NCBI GenBank assembly: GCA_002435755.1 | Contig: DIYH01000002.1 | Span: forward strand, 474,764 to 538,763 | DNA length: 64,000 nucleotides | Direction: 5' to 3' | DNA from: Flammeovirgaceae bacterium UBA6059 | GTDB lineage: Bacteria; Bacteroidota; Bacteroidia; Cytophagales; Cyclobacteriaceae | Part shown: piece by piece, positions 8,966 to 18,175 of the stretch | Layout of the letters: the number at the start of each line of letters is the position of its first letter | Position numbering within the stretch: the first letter of the stretch is position 1 | Program-made: the position numbers and the translations under genes | The notes under the pieces: model-generated | What the model was told of the DNA's origin: nothing | What the model saw: only the letters and a program-made list of their open reading frames with translations | The model's database searches: none

Positions 8966-10489
8966 TTATAAGCTGGTCGTGTCCAGTTGGACAAGTCTCT
9001 TTCGGTCGATTTTTCCACTATCGGTTTTAGGAATGTCCTCCACTTCCTCGAAATACTTAGGAATCTTGTACTTGGCTAATTGTTTTTGACAATAAGCCTT
9101 TAGGTTTTCGGGCGTTAATTGTCTTTCGGTGTCAGCTACCAAATAAGCCTTACCGACTTCTCCCCATTTAGCATCTGAGATGCCTATGACAGCTGCTTCG
9201 CGCACGTCAGGATGTTGTAGTAGCACTTTCTCTACTTCCGCAGGGTATACATTCTCTCCTCCTGAGATGAACATATTCTTGATTCTGTCCTTGACGAAAA
9301 GGTAGCCTTCCTCATCCTTAACAAGGATATCCCCTGTCTTGAACCAGCCATCCGAAAGTGAGTGTGCGGTAGCCTCATCATTTTGCCAATATCCGGGAGT
9401 AACCATAGGCCCCTTGATCCAAAGCTCTCCTTCTACATCTATAGCAACCTCTTTGCCTTCTTGGTTGGCCAGCTTAGTCTCTACATAGAAGTTAGGTTTA
9501 CCAATGGAGCCAATCTTTCGAATCGCATCATCATGATGCAACGAGGTGATGTTGGGCCCAGCTTCTGTAAGTCCATAGCCTTGTCTTATAGGCTTGTTTT
9601 TAGACTGCCACAGTTCAATGAGGTCGATTGGCATAGCTTCTCCACCTACAACAAAATATCTAAGACTCTCAAGAGTGACTTCCTTGAATAGCTCGGTGGA
9701 CGACATCATGCGCAGCATTGTTGGCACTCCCATGAACAGTGTTGCTTCTTCATCTTCCAGCATTTGGAGTATCTCTTCACTCTCAAACTTGCGCACCAGC
9801 GTAAATGATCCCCCATGATGCAGGAATGGTGTCAACAGTACATTCCAACCTCCTGTGTGAAAGGGAGGCATACAGATGAGGGTATGGTCTGATGCTGTAA
9901 TATCCAGGCGCAGCTGGGTGTTGATACTGTTCCAAAAGGCCATCTTATGGGTATAGATGCAGCCTTTAGGAAAACCCGTGGTGCCTGATGTATAAAGAAT
10001 GAAAAGAGGATCGGTTTCTTCTATGTCCAATGAAGGGAATTGATAACCGGACTGCTCACCTGTGGCACTATTTACTTTCTCAGATAGGGCCTCCATGGAT
10101 ATGAAGTGATTGACACTTTTAGTATTTGGCTGATTTGCAAGTTGCTCTTGATATTTTCCTTCACAGATGATCAGTCTCGGGTCGCAGTTGCCTATCATAT
10201 AGTCCAGTTCAGGCCCAGTCAGACGGAAGTTAAGTGGTACGAGAACAAACCCAGCTTTTTGAACCGCCCCAAACAACATGATGTATTCCAGTGAAAACTC
10301 GGCCAGCACAGCTACCCTATCACCCTTTATTAAGTCATAGTCAGTGCTGAGCAGGTAAGAAAGGTAGTTCGCACAGTTGTTCAATTTCCGGTAGGACAGT
10401 GAATCACCTGTATGGCTGTCTTTCACGGCCGTCTTGATAGGGCTGTATTCTGCCCATTTCGATAACCAGTCTGTTTGATAGCCAGCCAT
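8966..10489 (-). CDS. Class I adenylate-forming enzyme, acyl/aryl-CoA ligase
   Basis: 507 residues. The P-loop-like motif LYTSGTTGFPKG, the QGYGLTEAGP motif, the SDGWFKTGDI motif and the C-terminal PKTDSGKIDRK lysine motif are all present, so it is an intact ANL ligase. It should activate a carboxylic acid with ATP to an acyl-AMP and then a CoA thioester in the cytoplasm. The substrate class (fatty, aromatic or hydroxy acid) cannot be read. It is the last gene of the locus, 2 bases after the KAS III-like gene, consistent with activating the acid released by the two exported hydrolases. Confidence 0.9.
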   Translation of the reverse strand: MAGYQTDWLSKWAEYSPIKTAVKDSHTGDSLSYRKLNNCANYLSYLLSTDYDLIKGDRVAVLAEFSLEYIMLFGAVQKAGFVLVPLNFRLTGPELDYMIGNCDPRLIICEGKYQEQLANQPNTKSVNHFISMEALSEKVNSATGEQSGYQFPSLDIEETDPLFILYTSGTTGFPKGCIYTHKMAFWNSINTQLRLDITASDHTLICMPPFHTGGWNVLLTPFLHHGGSFTLVRKFESEEILQMLEDEEATLFMGVPTMLRMMSSTELFKEVTLESLRYFVVGGEAMPIDLIELWQSKNKPIRQGYGLTEAGPNITSLHHDDAIRKIGSIGKPNFYVETKLANQEGKEVAIDVEGELWIKGPMVTPGYWQNDEATAHSLSDGWFKTGDILVKDEEGYLFVKDRIKNMFISGGENVYPAEVEKVLLQHPDVREAAVIGISDAKWGEVGKAYLVADTERQLTPENLKAYCQKQLAKYKIPKYFEEVEDIPKTDSGKIDRKRLVQLDTTSL

Positions 10490-10491
10490 AA

Positions 10492-11484
10492 TCAGAACTT
10501 AAATGCGGCACTTGCAAATGCTAAACCACCACCAGAGCCTATAAAGAACAACAAATCACCACGCTTGATCTTGCCCTTTGAGACCGCATCATCAAGGGCC
10601 ATCGGGATACAAGCCGATCCGGTATAGCCGAAGTTGTGCATGATTGTATGAGCTCTCTCTCTGGGCACTTCAAGAATGTCCATTGTCTCGAATATGCTGT
10701 TGATATTGATCTGTGTGATCAGGAATTGATCTACACTAGCAATATCCACATTGAGCCTGGAGGCGAGCTTTAGCGCCATGTCGGACCATGTTGTAGGGTT
10801 GAGCTCTGGCGGAAATTTCTTGACGAACTTGAGGAGATGATCTTTGTGCTCTAGCACTTCATCGCTAATCGGCTTATGACTTGCCCCTCCATATATACCC
10901 ATCCAATCGCAATATTGTCCCTGAGTCCGTAACTCACTAGCCTGGAAGCCATCCTTGAGGTCATCGGTCGCACTAAGGATCACAGCTCCAGCTCCATCTG
11001 CAAAAAGTGTCACCGTCTTCTTATCCTGCATGTTGAGTAACTTACTCATAGTATATGCACCGATGACAAGGATGTGACTGTATTGGTCATCAGACTTGAT
11101 GTATTTAGTAGCTGTATCTAGTGCCGTAACAAACCCAGCACAGGCTGTATTCATATCAAAAGTACCGGCATTGACTGCTCCTAGCTGATACTGAACCTTC
11201 GATGCTGTGGACGGACTGATGTACTCCGGTGTATCGGTTGCAATGATGATCAGGTCAAGCTGTTCAGCTGACAACTGAGCTGACTCAAGCGCTTTATGAG
11301 CAGCTTGCATACATAAGTCTGCTGTTGACTGGTCAGGGTCGCACCATCTCCGCTCAAAGATCTGAACATTCTGCTCGAGCCACTCGCTGACATCTTGCTG
11401 AAGGAGATCATCGAAGTAGGCGTTTTTGTAGATGTTTTCAGGTGCGTAAGAACCGGTTCCACTTATTCTGGCATTTCTTGTCAT
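10492..11484 (-). CDS. KAS III (FabH)-like thiolase-fold enzyme, altered catalytic triad
   Basis: 330 residues, typical of FabH. The nucleophilic cysteine is present in DMNTACAGF. The FabH histidine motif (PHQAN) aligns with ITQINI, replacing His by Thr, and the FabH asparagine motif (HGNTSAAS) aligns with FGYTGSAC, replacing Asn by Tyr. Decarboxylative condensation in the standard way is therefore doubtful; a transacylase, hydrolase or non-decarboxylative role is possible. It overlaps the SDR gene by 4 bases upstream and is 2 bases from the ligase downstream, so these three are translationally coupled. Confidence 0.85.
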   Translation of the reverse strand: MTRNARISGTGSYAPENIYKNAYFDDLLQQDVSEWLEQNVQIFERRWCDPDQSTADLCMQAAHKALESAQLSAEQLDLIIIATDTPEYISPSTASKVQYQLGAVNAGTFDMNTACAGFVTALDTATKYIKSDDQYSHILVIGAYTMSKLLNMQDKKTVTLFADGAGAVILSATDDLKDGFQASELRTQGQYCDWMGIYGGASHKPISDEVLEHKDHLLKFVKKFPPELNPTTWSDMALKLASRLNVDIASVDQFLITQININSIFETMDILEVPRERAHTIMHNFGYTGSACIPMALDDAVSKGKIKRGDLLFFIGSGGGLAFASAAFKF

Positions 11485-12206
11485 ACTGTCATCCCACCGT
11501 CTACGCTGATCACTGCACCATTCACAAACCCTGCTTCTTCTGAGGCCAAAAACAAGTAGGCGTTAGCGATATCCTTAGGGTCTCCCAGTCGGCCTATCGG
11601 AATTTTTGACTGCATCGTATCAATGATGTTCTGAGGCATGGCTTTGACCATGTCCGTAGCGATAAAGCCGGGAGCAACAGCATTAGCGGTGATACCTTTT
11701 CGACCCATTTCCCTGGCCCATACTTTGGTCATGCCGATGACACCAGATTTGGTAGCTACATAGTTGGTCTGACCAAAGTTGCCATATAGTCCGACTACTG
11801 ATGATGTATTGATAATGCGTCCGTAGGCATTCTCTTCCATGATAGGGGCTATAGCCTTAGTACAGTTAAACACTCCAGTGAGGTTGACATCAATAACCTG
11901 CTGCCATTGTTCGTGGGTCATTTTTTTGAATGAGGCGTCTTTTGTGATACCTGCGTTATTGATCAGGATGTCAATCCGGTCATGCTTACTCTTGAGCTCG
12001 GAGACCGCAACTACTACCTGGCTATTATCAGCCACATTGACTTGCTGAAAATGACCGTCTAGTTCTTTGGCCAATGCCTTACCTTTTTCTTCAGACATGT
12101 CCCAGATGATGACTGATGCTCCTTCTCGTGCAAATAGTCTTGAGGCGGCTTCTCCTATACCTGATGCACCTCCGGTGATGAGGGCAATTTTGTTTTCTAA
12201 TTTCAT
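11481..12206 (-). CDS. SDR oxidoreductase, FabG / acetoacetyl-CoA reductase type
   Basis: 241 residues, classical short-chain dehydrogenase. The cofactor motif is GGASGIG (about residues 12-18), followed by NNAG, the catalytic Ser in INTSSVVG, and YVATK with the catalytic Tyr and Lys. Family members reduce 3-oxoacyl-ACP or 3-oxoacyl-CoA, or oxidise the 3-hydroxy form, with NAD(P). In this locus, with a CoA ligase, a beta-hydroxyacyl or ketoacyl CoA is the natural guess. Its stop overlaps the start of the KAS III-like gene (ATGA). Confidence 0.9.
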   Translation of the reverse strand: MKLENKIALITGGASGIGEAASRLFAREGASVIIWDMSEEKGKALAKELDGHFQQVNVADNSQVVVAVSELKSKHDRIDILINNAGITKDASFKKMTHEQWQQVIDVNLTGVFNCTKAIAPIMEENAYGRIINTSSVVGLYGNFGQTNYVATKSGVIGMTKVWAREMGRKGITANAVAPGFIATDMVKAMPQNIIDTMQSKIPIGRLGDPKDIANAYLFLASEEAGFVNGAVISVDGGMTV

Positions 12207-12308
12207 ATATGTGTTTTTGTGTTCATATGCCTACCTATCGGCAGACGGGGAATTCATAATTTAGCGATCACAGATAGCTGGTACGAATTCGTTGTTGAAT
12301 ATTTATGC

Positions 12309-13253
12309 TTAATTCAGAAATGTTTTGACTGCTTGATTGAATTCTTGTGGTTTTTCGAAATGAACGAAATGCCCGGCTTTTGAAATCATATTGAGCTTGC
12401 TGTTGGGCAAACGGTCAGTTCCTTTTTTGGCAATGTCTTCAGTAAACCCAGGATTGAGGAATCGATTGGGAATAAGATTGTCATTTTCACCGAAGATGGT
12501 CAGCACCGGTTGCTCTATTTCCGGTAGGAACTCGTAAACTGGCTGATCTACCATACCCTGCACCGAACGCGTAATAGTAAGGGCGTACCATTCAAAATCT
12601 GCAGCTTTCCTAATGGCTATACGATCGGTTATCATGAACTCAGCCTCGGCTGGCATGCTGTAGAAGTTGTAGGCGAGATTGGCCTGGATCATTTCCACCG
12701 TAGTGAGCTGCGTAAGCTTGGGTGTGACGACTTCACGGAACCACTGCTTTTGCCCTTCGGTGAAGGTCTCAAAGCCGGCAGGACTGACAAGGATCAGATG
12801 CTCTACCAACTCAGGGTAATGTAGGGCCATGGTCATGGCTATCTGCCCGCCCATCGAGTGACCTGCTACCGTGATCTTCTCGATATTAAGTTGCTCAACC
12901 AGCGACTTGACAGTGGAGGCGAAGAACATCATATCACTTTTGTAATCGCCTTTTCCCGATTTACCATAACCCGGAAGATCTAAAGCAATACACCGGTAGT
13001 CATTTTTGAGTACTTCAATATTGCGATACCATGCAGGCATATAGCTGCCAAGACCATGAACGAAAACGATGGTTTCGTCACCCTGTCCTTCGTCGATATA
13101 AGCGAGTTCGATCCCGCTATCGATGGTGATCTTTTTTACTTCGTTGTAGGGATACTGGAGGTCTGCCATGTAGGAGATCTCCGGGATATTCTCATAGGGT
13201 TTGCACCCAGCAAAACCGATCAATATGATGATGAATGCGATGAATCCTTTCAT
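12309..13253 (-). CDS. Exported alpha/beta-hydrolase, lipoprotein
   Basis: 314 residues from the ATG at 13253, preferred over a start at 13295 because it gives a lipoprotein signal with lipobox IGFAGC and starts 2 bases after the upstream stop. Fold motifs: oxyanion FVHGLGSYMPAWY, nucleophile elbow GHSMGGQ, acid in FGENDNLIPN and His in SKAGHFVHFE. It should be a membrane-tethered serine esterase or lactonase facing the periplasm. It is clearly paralogous to the hydrolase at 18176-19087. Genes on both sides point to ester breakdown before uptake. Confidence 0.87.
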   Translation of the reverse strand: MKGFIAFIIILIGFAGCKPYENIPEISYMADLQYPYNEVKKITIDSGIELAYIDEGQGDETIVFVHGLGSYMPAWYRNIEVLKNDYRCIALDLPGYGKSGKGDYKSDMMFFASTVKSLVEQLNIEKITVAGHSMGGQIAMTMALHYPELVEHLILVSPAGFETFTEGQKQWFREVVTPKLTQLTTVEMIQANLAYNFYSMPAEAEFMITDRIAIRKAADFEWYALTITRSVQGMVDQPVYEFLPEIEQPVLTIFGENDNLIPNRFLNPGFTEDIAKKGTDRLPNSKLNMISKAGHFVHFEKPQEFNQAVKTFLN

Positions 13254-13255
13254 GA

Positions 13256-14824
13256 TCAGAACATTAGCCATTTGAATACCATAAATGCTGTCCACGGATT
13301 GATAGGTCGACCTTCTGTATCTTCAGGGATGACCTGACTACTATCGTAGAAATCACCGAGGGTCATGTAAGCTCCGTGCAATTCAAGGTTCATGAAGGGA
13401 CCGAAGGCGTAGGAGAGTTTACCGTTAAATTCAGTGCCTATTGTTTTGCCGCCATTGCGCGGAGCAACGTTCGAGAGGGCATGTGCTAGCCCAACTTTGC
13501 CAGTTAGTCGATGGGGTATCAGATCTCGGGAGAAATTGACAGTGCCGCCAAACAGGCCGTAACCAATATTTGAAAGATCTGTGACTGCAGCATTGAATCG
13601 ATTCACCACATTGCCGTGTGGGAAGAGAATATAGGCCCCACTGCTGATAAAGATGGATGCTGGAGATCCCCAGGTATTACCAGTGACTACACCTGAGTAT
13701 TTGCCATCGGCGATACCATTGTCATCACCAGTAGAGTAAATCAGGTCTATACTGACATGATCATTGGCGGTCTGACCATATCGATAGACAGTGCGTAGAT
13801 TCGCTGCTAGACCTCCAAGGGTGACTGCCTTGTCAAAGTCGCCATTGTCTTGCTGCTCTCTAACATTGCCAAAGTTGTAATTGACAAAACCTGAGACGAG
13901 CCAGTGATCGAGCATTTGATCTTCATTCCAGTGAAAGAAGGCACCAAGCCAACCTATATCGGCCATGTAATTGCCCAGCCCTCTAAACCGGAAAGTGCCA
14001 TTGTAATCATTCAGTGTAGCGTTAAGCCCCTGGCCTAATATAGAAGGCCCACCTTCGCCATTTGCACGGTCATTCACGTAATGTGAAGAAACTCCCACAT
14101 GGAGTTTTGGTGTTAGAAATCGGGAGTACATCAGTTCGTACATCACCACATCATCCTTCTCCTGCACATTGTTTTCATAGAGCTGGAAGTAGCTCGCCTT
14201 GAGTTGTGCAAAATCCCAGTCTTTTCTTATAGAAATACCCACACCATCGGTACCCCAATAGGCTAATCGATAACCTGTATAGGTCATCTTATCAAAGAAT
14301 GTGCGGTATGGGTTGAATGGAGAGTCAAACATTCTTTGTAGTCCGAGGTTGATTGCCCATCGTGCCCCTGGTAAGATTTCAAGCTCTACGTTTTGGGTTT
14401 GGATATTGACTTGATCAGAGGATACTGCTGAACCAAAGTTGCCGCCTGTACCATAGGCGACATCACCCCAGGTCCAGTCGATCTCAAAAGAGGACCTTAG
14501 GATCACCCTACCATCGAAAAGCTTTGGTTGATAGATAAAGAACGGGAGTAGTCGCTGCTCAAAATAGAAAGTGGAAACCGTGTCACTGGTCGTGGTGGTG
14601 TTCTGTCCAAAAAGACGACCGATGATCTGTCCTTTGAGGAAATCGTTGGTTGGATAAAAGTTGCTACTGACAGCCTGATTGTAGAAGTAAGCCAGGAATT
14701 GAAATTCTTTATCGGCCTTCTTGGGCACAGGTTTGTCGAAATATGAGATGGCATTAGGTAGGTCCTGAGCAGTCGCCTGCCAGGAAATGAATGCCACCAT
14801 GATCATGGTAAAAATGGGCTTCAT
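13256..14824 (-). CDS. Predicted outer-membrane beta-barrel protein
   Basis: 522 residues with a signal peptide (cleavage after TAQ, about residue 19). The rest is alternating, aromatic-rich beta segments with DW/FN-type turns and ends in an aromatic residue (FMVFKWLMF), as expected for a BAM-inserted barrel. Motifs such as YRLAYWGTDGVGISIRKDW recall alginate-export-like or DUF-type porins, but I cannot name a family with confidence. Its position next to hydrolase and TonB receptor genes suggests passage or handling of the same substrate. A terminator-like hairpin lies just upstream. Confidence 0.7.
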   Translation of the reverse strand: MKPIFTMIMVAFISWQATAQDLPNAISYFDKPVPKKADKEFQFLAYFYNQAVSSNFYPTNDFLKGQIIGRLFGQNTTTTSDTVSTFYFEQRLLPFFIYQPKLFDGRVILRSSFEIDWTWGDVAYGTGGNFGSAVSSDQVNIQTQNVELEILPGARWAINLGLQRMFDSPFNPYRTFFDKMTYTGYRLAYWGTDGVGISIRKDWDFAQLKASYFQLYENNVQEKDDVVMYELMYSRFLTPKLHVGVSSHYVNDRANGEGGPSILGQGLNATLNDYNGTFRFRGLGNYMADIGWLGAFFHWNEDQMLDHWLVSGFVNYNFGNVREQQDNGDFDKAVTLGGLAANLRTVYRYGQTANDHVSIDLIYSTGDDNGIADGKYSGVVTGNTWGSPASIFISSGAYILFPHGNVVNRFNAAVTDLSNIGYGLFGGTVNFSRDLIPHRLTGKVGLAHALSNVAPRNGGKTIGTEFNGKLSYAFGPFMNLELHGAYMTLGDFYDSSQVIPEDTEGRPINPWTAFMVFKWLMF

Positions 14825-14865
14825 AGGCGTGATTGTTCCAAAATTCTTAATCTAGGTAGAAGAGC

Positions 14866-14897
14866 GGAAAAAGTAGCCCCATAGTATGGGACTACTT
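14866..14897 (-). terminator. Internal terminator or attenuator within the locus
   Basis: On the minus strand a 12-base arm (14897-14886) pairs with 14882-14871 with one G-U, loop of 3, followed by TTTTT. It lies between the lipoprotein stop (14921) and the barrel-protein start (14824), so it would separate receptor/lipoprotein transcription from the downstream genes, or reduce it. Confidence 0.7.
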
Positions 14898-14920
14898 AGT
14901 TGGATTAAATCAACTACCTA

Positions 14921-15685
14921 TCAATATGATCTTCTCTTGTAGATCTGCACGTTAGCTGTGCCGAGAGCGCCACCGCTTGTACTTCCAAAACCATCTGTAG
15001 CGTTAGGAGGTACAGCTCCTATATCAGGGCTGGTTTGGGCTATTTCGTACTGCATGCTATTAGGACCAGCCGATGGGTCTACCTGGAAAATTCCTTCACT
15101 AGTTAATGCTGCCGGTACTGTTTGATCCGCAGTTATATTCCAAATAGAACCATTGGCAAGCGACTGGCTGTAGGTTCCCGATAGGGTCAAAGGAGCCGTA
15201 GCACCACCAGCGTACTGAAGCACAGTGTAAGTCTGGTTCGCTTCAAAAGTTGCAACAATTGAGTCTACCGCAAATAGGTTGACCAATAGTGGTGCTACGT
15301 CAGAACCTGCGGATACCCATGTGCCGACTATGCCATTCACCGCTGAGAACTCCTCATAGGTGATGGTAACATTTGAGGACTGGTTGGGCTCTACGATCAC
15401 TGTGATATCAGATTCGTTGGCGACATAAACATTACCGTCTACATCGGAGTTTGCCACTATCACGTCATATGTACCTACAGGTACAGTCAATGATTCTGTC
15501 CCCATCACCTCCTGTGAGAAGCCGTCTCCCTCCACAGTGATCGTCGCATTTCCTCCGGAAGGGAGACCACTTACTGATACTTCAATAGTACCAGTCATTT
15601 CCTCATCATCGTCATCACCGCAGGCTCCTAGCACAAGTAACCCAAGAAGTGATAGACCCATCAATAATGCATTTGTCTTCTTCAT
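14921..15685 (-). CDS. Lipoprotein with PEGA-like and lipocalin-like parts
   Basis: 254 residues. The lipobox VLGACGDDDDEE is followed by an acidic stretch typical of surface-exposed Bacteroidota lipoproteins. Residues about 33-110 look like a PEGA/Ig-type sandwich (GTYDVIVAN, SNVTITYEE). About 115-254 resembles lipocalin-like 'GTW' domains (GIVGTWVSAG, SGTYSQ). It sits 25 bases after the TonB receptor, the usual position of a SusD-like or surface binding partner, though it is not a SusD homologue. A role in substrate capture is inferred from position only. Confidence 0.75.
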   Translation of the reverse strand: MKKTNALLMGLSLLGLLVLGACGDDDDEEMTGTIEVSVSGLPSGGNATITVEGDGFSQEVMGTESLTVPVGTYDVIVANSDVDGNVYVANESDITVIVEPNQSSNVTITYEEFSAVNGIVGTWVSAGSDVAPLLVNLFAVDSIVATFEANQTYTVLQYAGGATAPLTLSGTYSQSLANGSIWNITADQTVPAALTSEGIFQVDPSAGPNSMQYEIAQTSPDIGAVPPNATDGFGSTSGGALGTANVQIYKRRSY

Positions 15686-15710
15686 TGTCTTATTGTTTTA
15701 ATCGTTGTAT

Positions 15711-18170
15711 TTAAAAATTGAATTTTAGTTCTGCGGAATAGAGTCTGCCGATAAATGGTGAAGCAGTAAACTCACGTACCTCTGCATCGAATAAGTTGGT
15801 CACCTGACCGCTCAAAGTAATGGTATCATTGAATCGGTAACCAAAACCTAAATCGACATTGACAAAGCCACCTAGTGGGCCATAGTTCCATGAATCCGTA
15901 CCCCTGGCATCTGACACGACAGGCGTACCTCTGTACACAAGATCTTGCGTAGCTGCAGCAATTTGGAAGCTGGAGAAGTAGTCAAACTCCTCAACCCACC
16001 GCATGAAGATTGATCCGAAAAACTTAGGGTAGTTGGCGTTAAGTCCAAGACTCAGTTTGTTATTAGGCGCGTTGACCAGCAAGTCAAGGATATTGACTGT
16101 GCCATCACCAGTGAAGTCATTGTCAAGGTCATTTTCGTCAATAGGATAGTCAAAGTAGGAGTAGTTGAGGCTTGCAGTGTATTTCTGATTGATCAGATAA
16201 GTCAACCCAATATCTGTTCCATAGGTATTGAATTTCCCAAAATTCCGATAGGTAGCGACCAGGCCTCCAAGACCAGCAAATCCGCTTTGCACTTCTTCTA
16301 TCGGTGTATCGCCGCGGTGAGTGGTCACCCCGATTACTGTGACGGGGCTGAGGAAGTTTTCTGATATGTTATAATATGCATTGGCATCCAAATAGAGCTT
16401 TTCAGAAAGCTTGCCCTTATAGCCGACTTCAAAAGTTTGCAGTTCTTCAACCTTTTGTGCTTCAATTATGGATCCATCGGTAAGGGTGAAGCCCTCGGCA
16501 TTACCTAGTATCAACCCGCCAAACAGGTCACCATAGAGGTTAAGTATAGTTGGGGCTGCAATCCCCTTACCATATGTAGCTCTGAATGTACCGGCAGATG
16601 TGGTTTTAGTGATCCCTAGCTTGGGCAAGAAGTTGAAGTCATAGACTTCATGGTTGTCGAGCCTGAATGCCGCGATGGCCTTGAAGCCGTTTCCGAGATC
16701 GAAACGACCCTGACCGTACCATCCGATCTGATTGATGGTAATAAAATCATCCTCATCTTCATCTAATAGATATGTGCCATGCGAATTGGCCATATCTCTT
16801 TGCCATTGTACACCCGTGACAAAGTAGAGCTTACCGAATTGGTTATTGTATTGCACTTCGGCATTCCAACGCTTGGAATCATCGATGAATCGTGCTCCAC
16901 CTGCCAGCGACTGCTCCCCTCTTGCAACCGCGTCCGACTCTCCTCTATCGATAGCTGACCAGTAGGCTTTAGTCCGGTCATCAATGGAGTAGGTATCATC
17001 CGTCCGGCTAGTAGTGTGGTAAACTTGTGCAAACAGTCTTGGACTGGTATACCTCAAATGGAAGGTGTTGATTCTCCAGTCAATGATCTGATTTCGGCCG
17101 ACATTAGTAGGTGCGAGATAGGTAGAGTTGCTGTGTCCGTAGGTAAAGATCAAGTCCGACTCGTCGGTAACAGAATAGTATAAACCTGCTTCTGTTCTTA
17201 TAAACTCAAAGTCCCGGTCAAGTTCTAGTTCGTCATAGCCTTCTTTGATTCCATCAGGGATAGCATTACCCAATGAATCAAAAGCACCAACACGGTCAAT
17301 GTACACCGAATCCATGTATTCGAATTCCTCGCCTCTGGTGTATTCGGCTGTGACTTTGTAAGCAAACTTGTCACTGACCACCTGGGCATGTCTCGCCCTG
17401 GCGGTGAGCAGGCTTTGGTTGCCAGCGCCTATAGCAACAGTCGTGCCTTCCGATGATCTTGGATCTTTGGAGATGATGTTGACCAGGCCATTGTGAGCGT
17501 TAGGACCATAGAGTACTGCATTAGGCCCAAGTATTACTTCTACCTGCTCAATGTCTTCTTTTATCTGTGAATTTAATGGACCAAAGGGAAGTCCTGTGGC
17601 GATGAGGGTAGCGAACCTGTTATCGGATACCTGTAGATTTTTAGCATTGAAATTAGAATTAAATCCTCGAACGTTGATTCCGGTAGCCGCGACACCTGAG
17701 CGGATGTAGTCTACACCCTTTAACCTGCTTAACAGTTCACCTGGATTAAAAGAGGCCCATTGCTCAATATCCTGATTGGAGATCACTTCGATAGTTGCCG
17801 GTGACTCAGTGATCTTCTCTGCCAGCCTGCTGCCAGAGATGACAACACCTTCTCCCAACACCACTCCTTCTTCAAGGCTGAAGTCGAGTGAGGCGTTTTC
17901 TCCGGCACCTAAGGTCACTTCCCGACTCATAGTGCTATATCCCACAGATGATACTGAGACGGTATAATCACCGGCACTTAGTTTAGAAATTGTAAAAGCG
18001 CCATCAAGATTGGTGATTGCACCACTATTAGTGCCCAAAATGCGCACTGTGGCACCAACTAATGCCTCGCCAGAGGCATCCTTCACTGTACCGGAGATTG
18101 ATCCGGTTTGTGCGTATGCTACTGTCTGGAGTAAGCCGCACAATAAGAACATGTAGTAGAGTTTCTTCAT
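15711..18170 (-). CDS. TonB-dependent outer-membrane receptor with carboxypeptidase-like N-domain
   Basis: 819 residues. Signal peptide to about 20, CarboxypepD_reg-like beta-sandwich about 22-110 (GSISGTVKDASGEALVGATV), plug domain about 120-240 (PATIEVISNQDIE, VEVILGPNAVLYGPNAHNG), then a barrel ending YSAELKFNF. It imports large or scarce ligands across the outer membrane using TonB energy. An oddity is a dockerin-type 12-residue calcium loop at about 685-696 (DFTGDGTVNILD) in an extracellular-loop region. It starts 5 bases after the hydrolase upstream and is followed by a lipoprotein, so it forms the uptake core of the locus. Confidence 0.93.
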   Translation of the reverse strand: MKKLYYMFLLCGLLQTVAYAQTGSISGTVKDASGEALVGATVRILGTNSGAITNLDGAFTISKLSAGDYTVSVSSVGYSTMSREVTLGAGENASLDFSLEEGVVLGEGVVISGSRLAEKITESPATIEVISNQDIEQWASFNPGELLSRLKGVDYIRSGVAATGINVRGFNSNFNAKNLQVSDNRFATLIATGLPFGPLNSQIKEDIEQVEVILGPNAVLYGPNAHNGLVNIISKDPRSSEGTTVAIGAGNQSLLTARARHAQVVSDKFAYKVTAEYTRGEEFEYMDSVYIDRVGAFDSLGNAIPDGIKEGYDELELDRDFEFIRTEAGLYYSVTDESDLIFTYGHSNSTYLAPTNVGRNQIIDWRINTFHLRYTSPRLFAQVYHTTSRTDDTYSIDDRTKAYWSAIDRGESDAVARGEQSLAGGARFIDDSKRWNAEVQYNNQFGKLYFVTGVQWQRDMANSHGTYLLDEDEDDFITINQIGWYGQGRFDLGNGFKAIAAFRLDNHEVYDFNFLPKLGITKTTSAGTFRATYGKGIAAPTILNLYGDLFGGLILGNAEGFTLTDGSIIEAQKVEELQTFEVGYKGKLSEKLYLDANAYYNISENFLSPVTVIGVTTHRGDTPIEEVQSGFAGLGGLVATYRNFGKFNTYGTDIGLTYLINQKYTASLNYSYFDYPIDENDLDNDFTGDGTVNILDLLVNAPNNKLSLGLNANYPKFFGSIFMRWVEEFDYFSSFQIAAATQDLVYRGTPVVSDARGTDSWNYGPLGGFVNVDLGFGYRFNDTITLSGQVTNLFDAEVREFTASPFIGRLYSAELKFNF

Positions 18171-18175
18171 TGGTT

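Noticed and set aside
12225..12260. Short TGCC/GGCA inverted segment before the SDR gene
   Set aside because: Only four pairing bases around an unrelated core; too weak to call a repeat or regulatory site.
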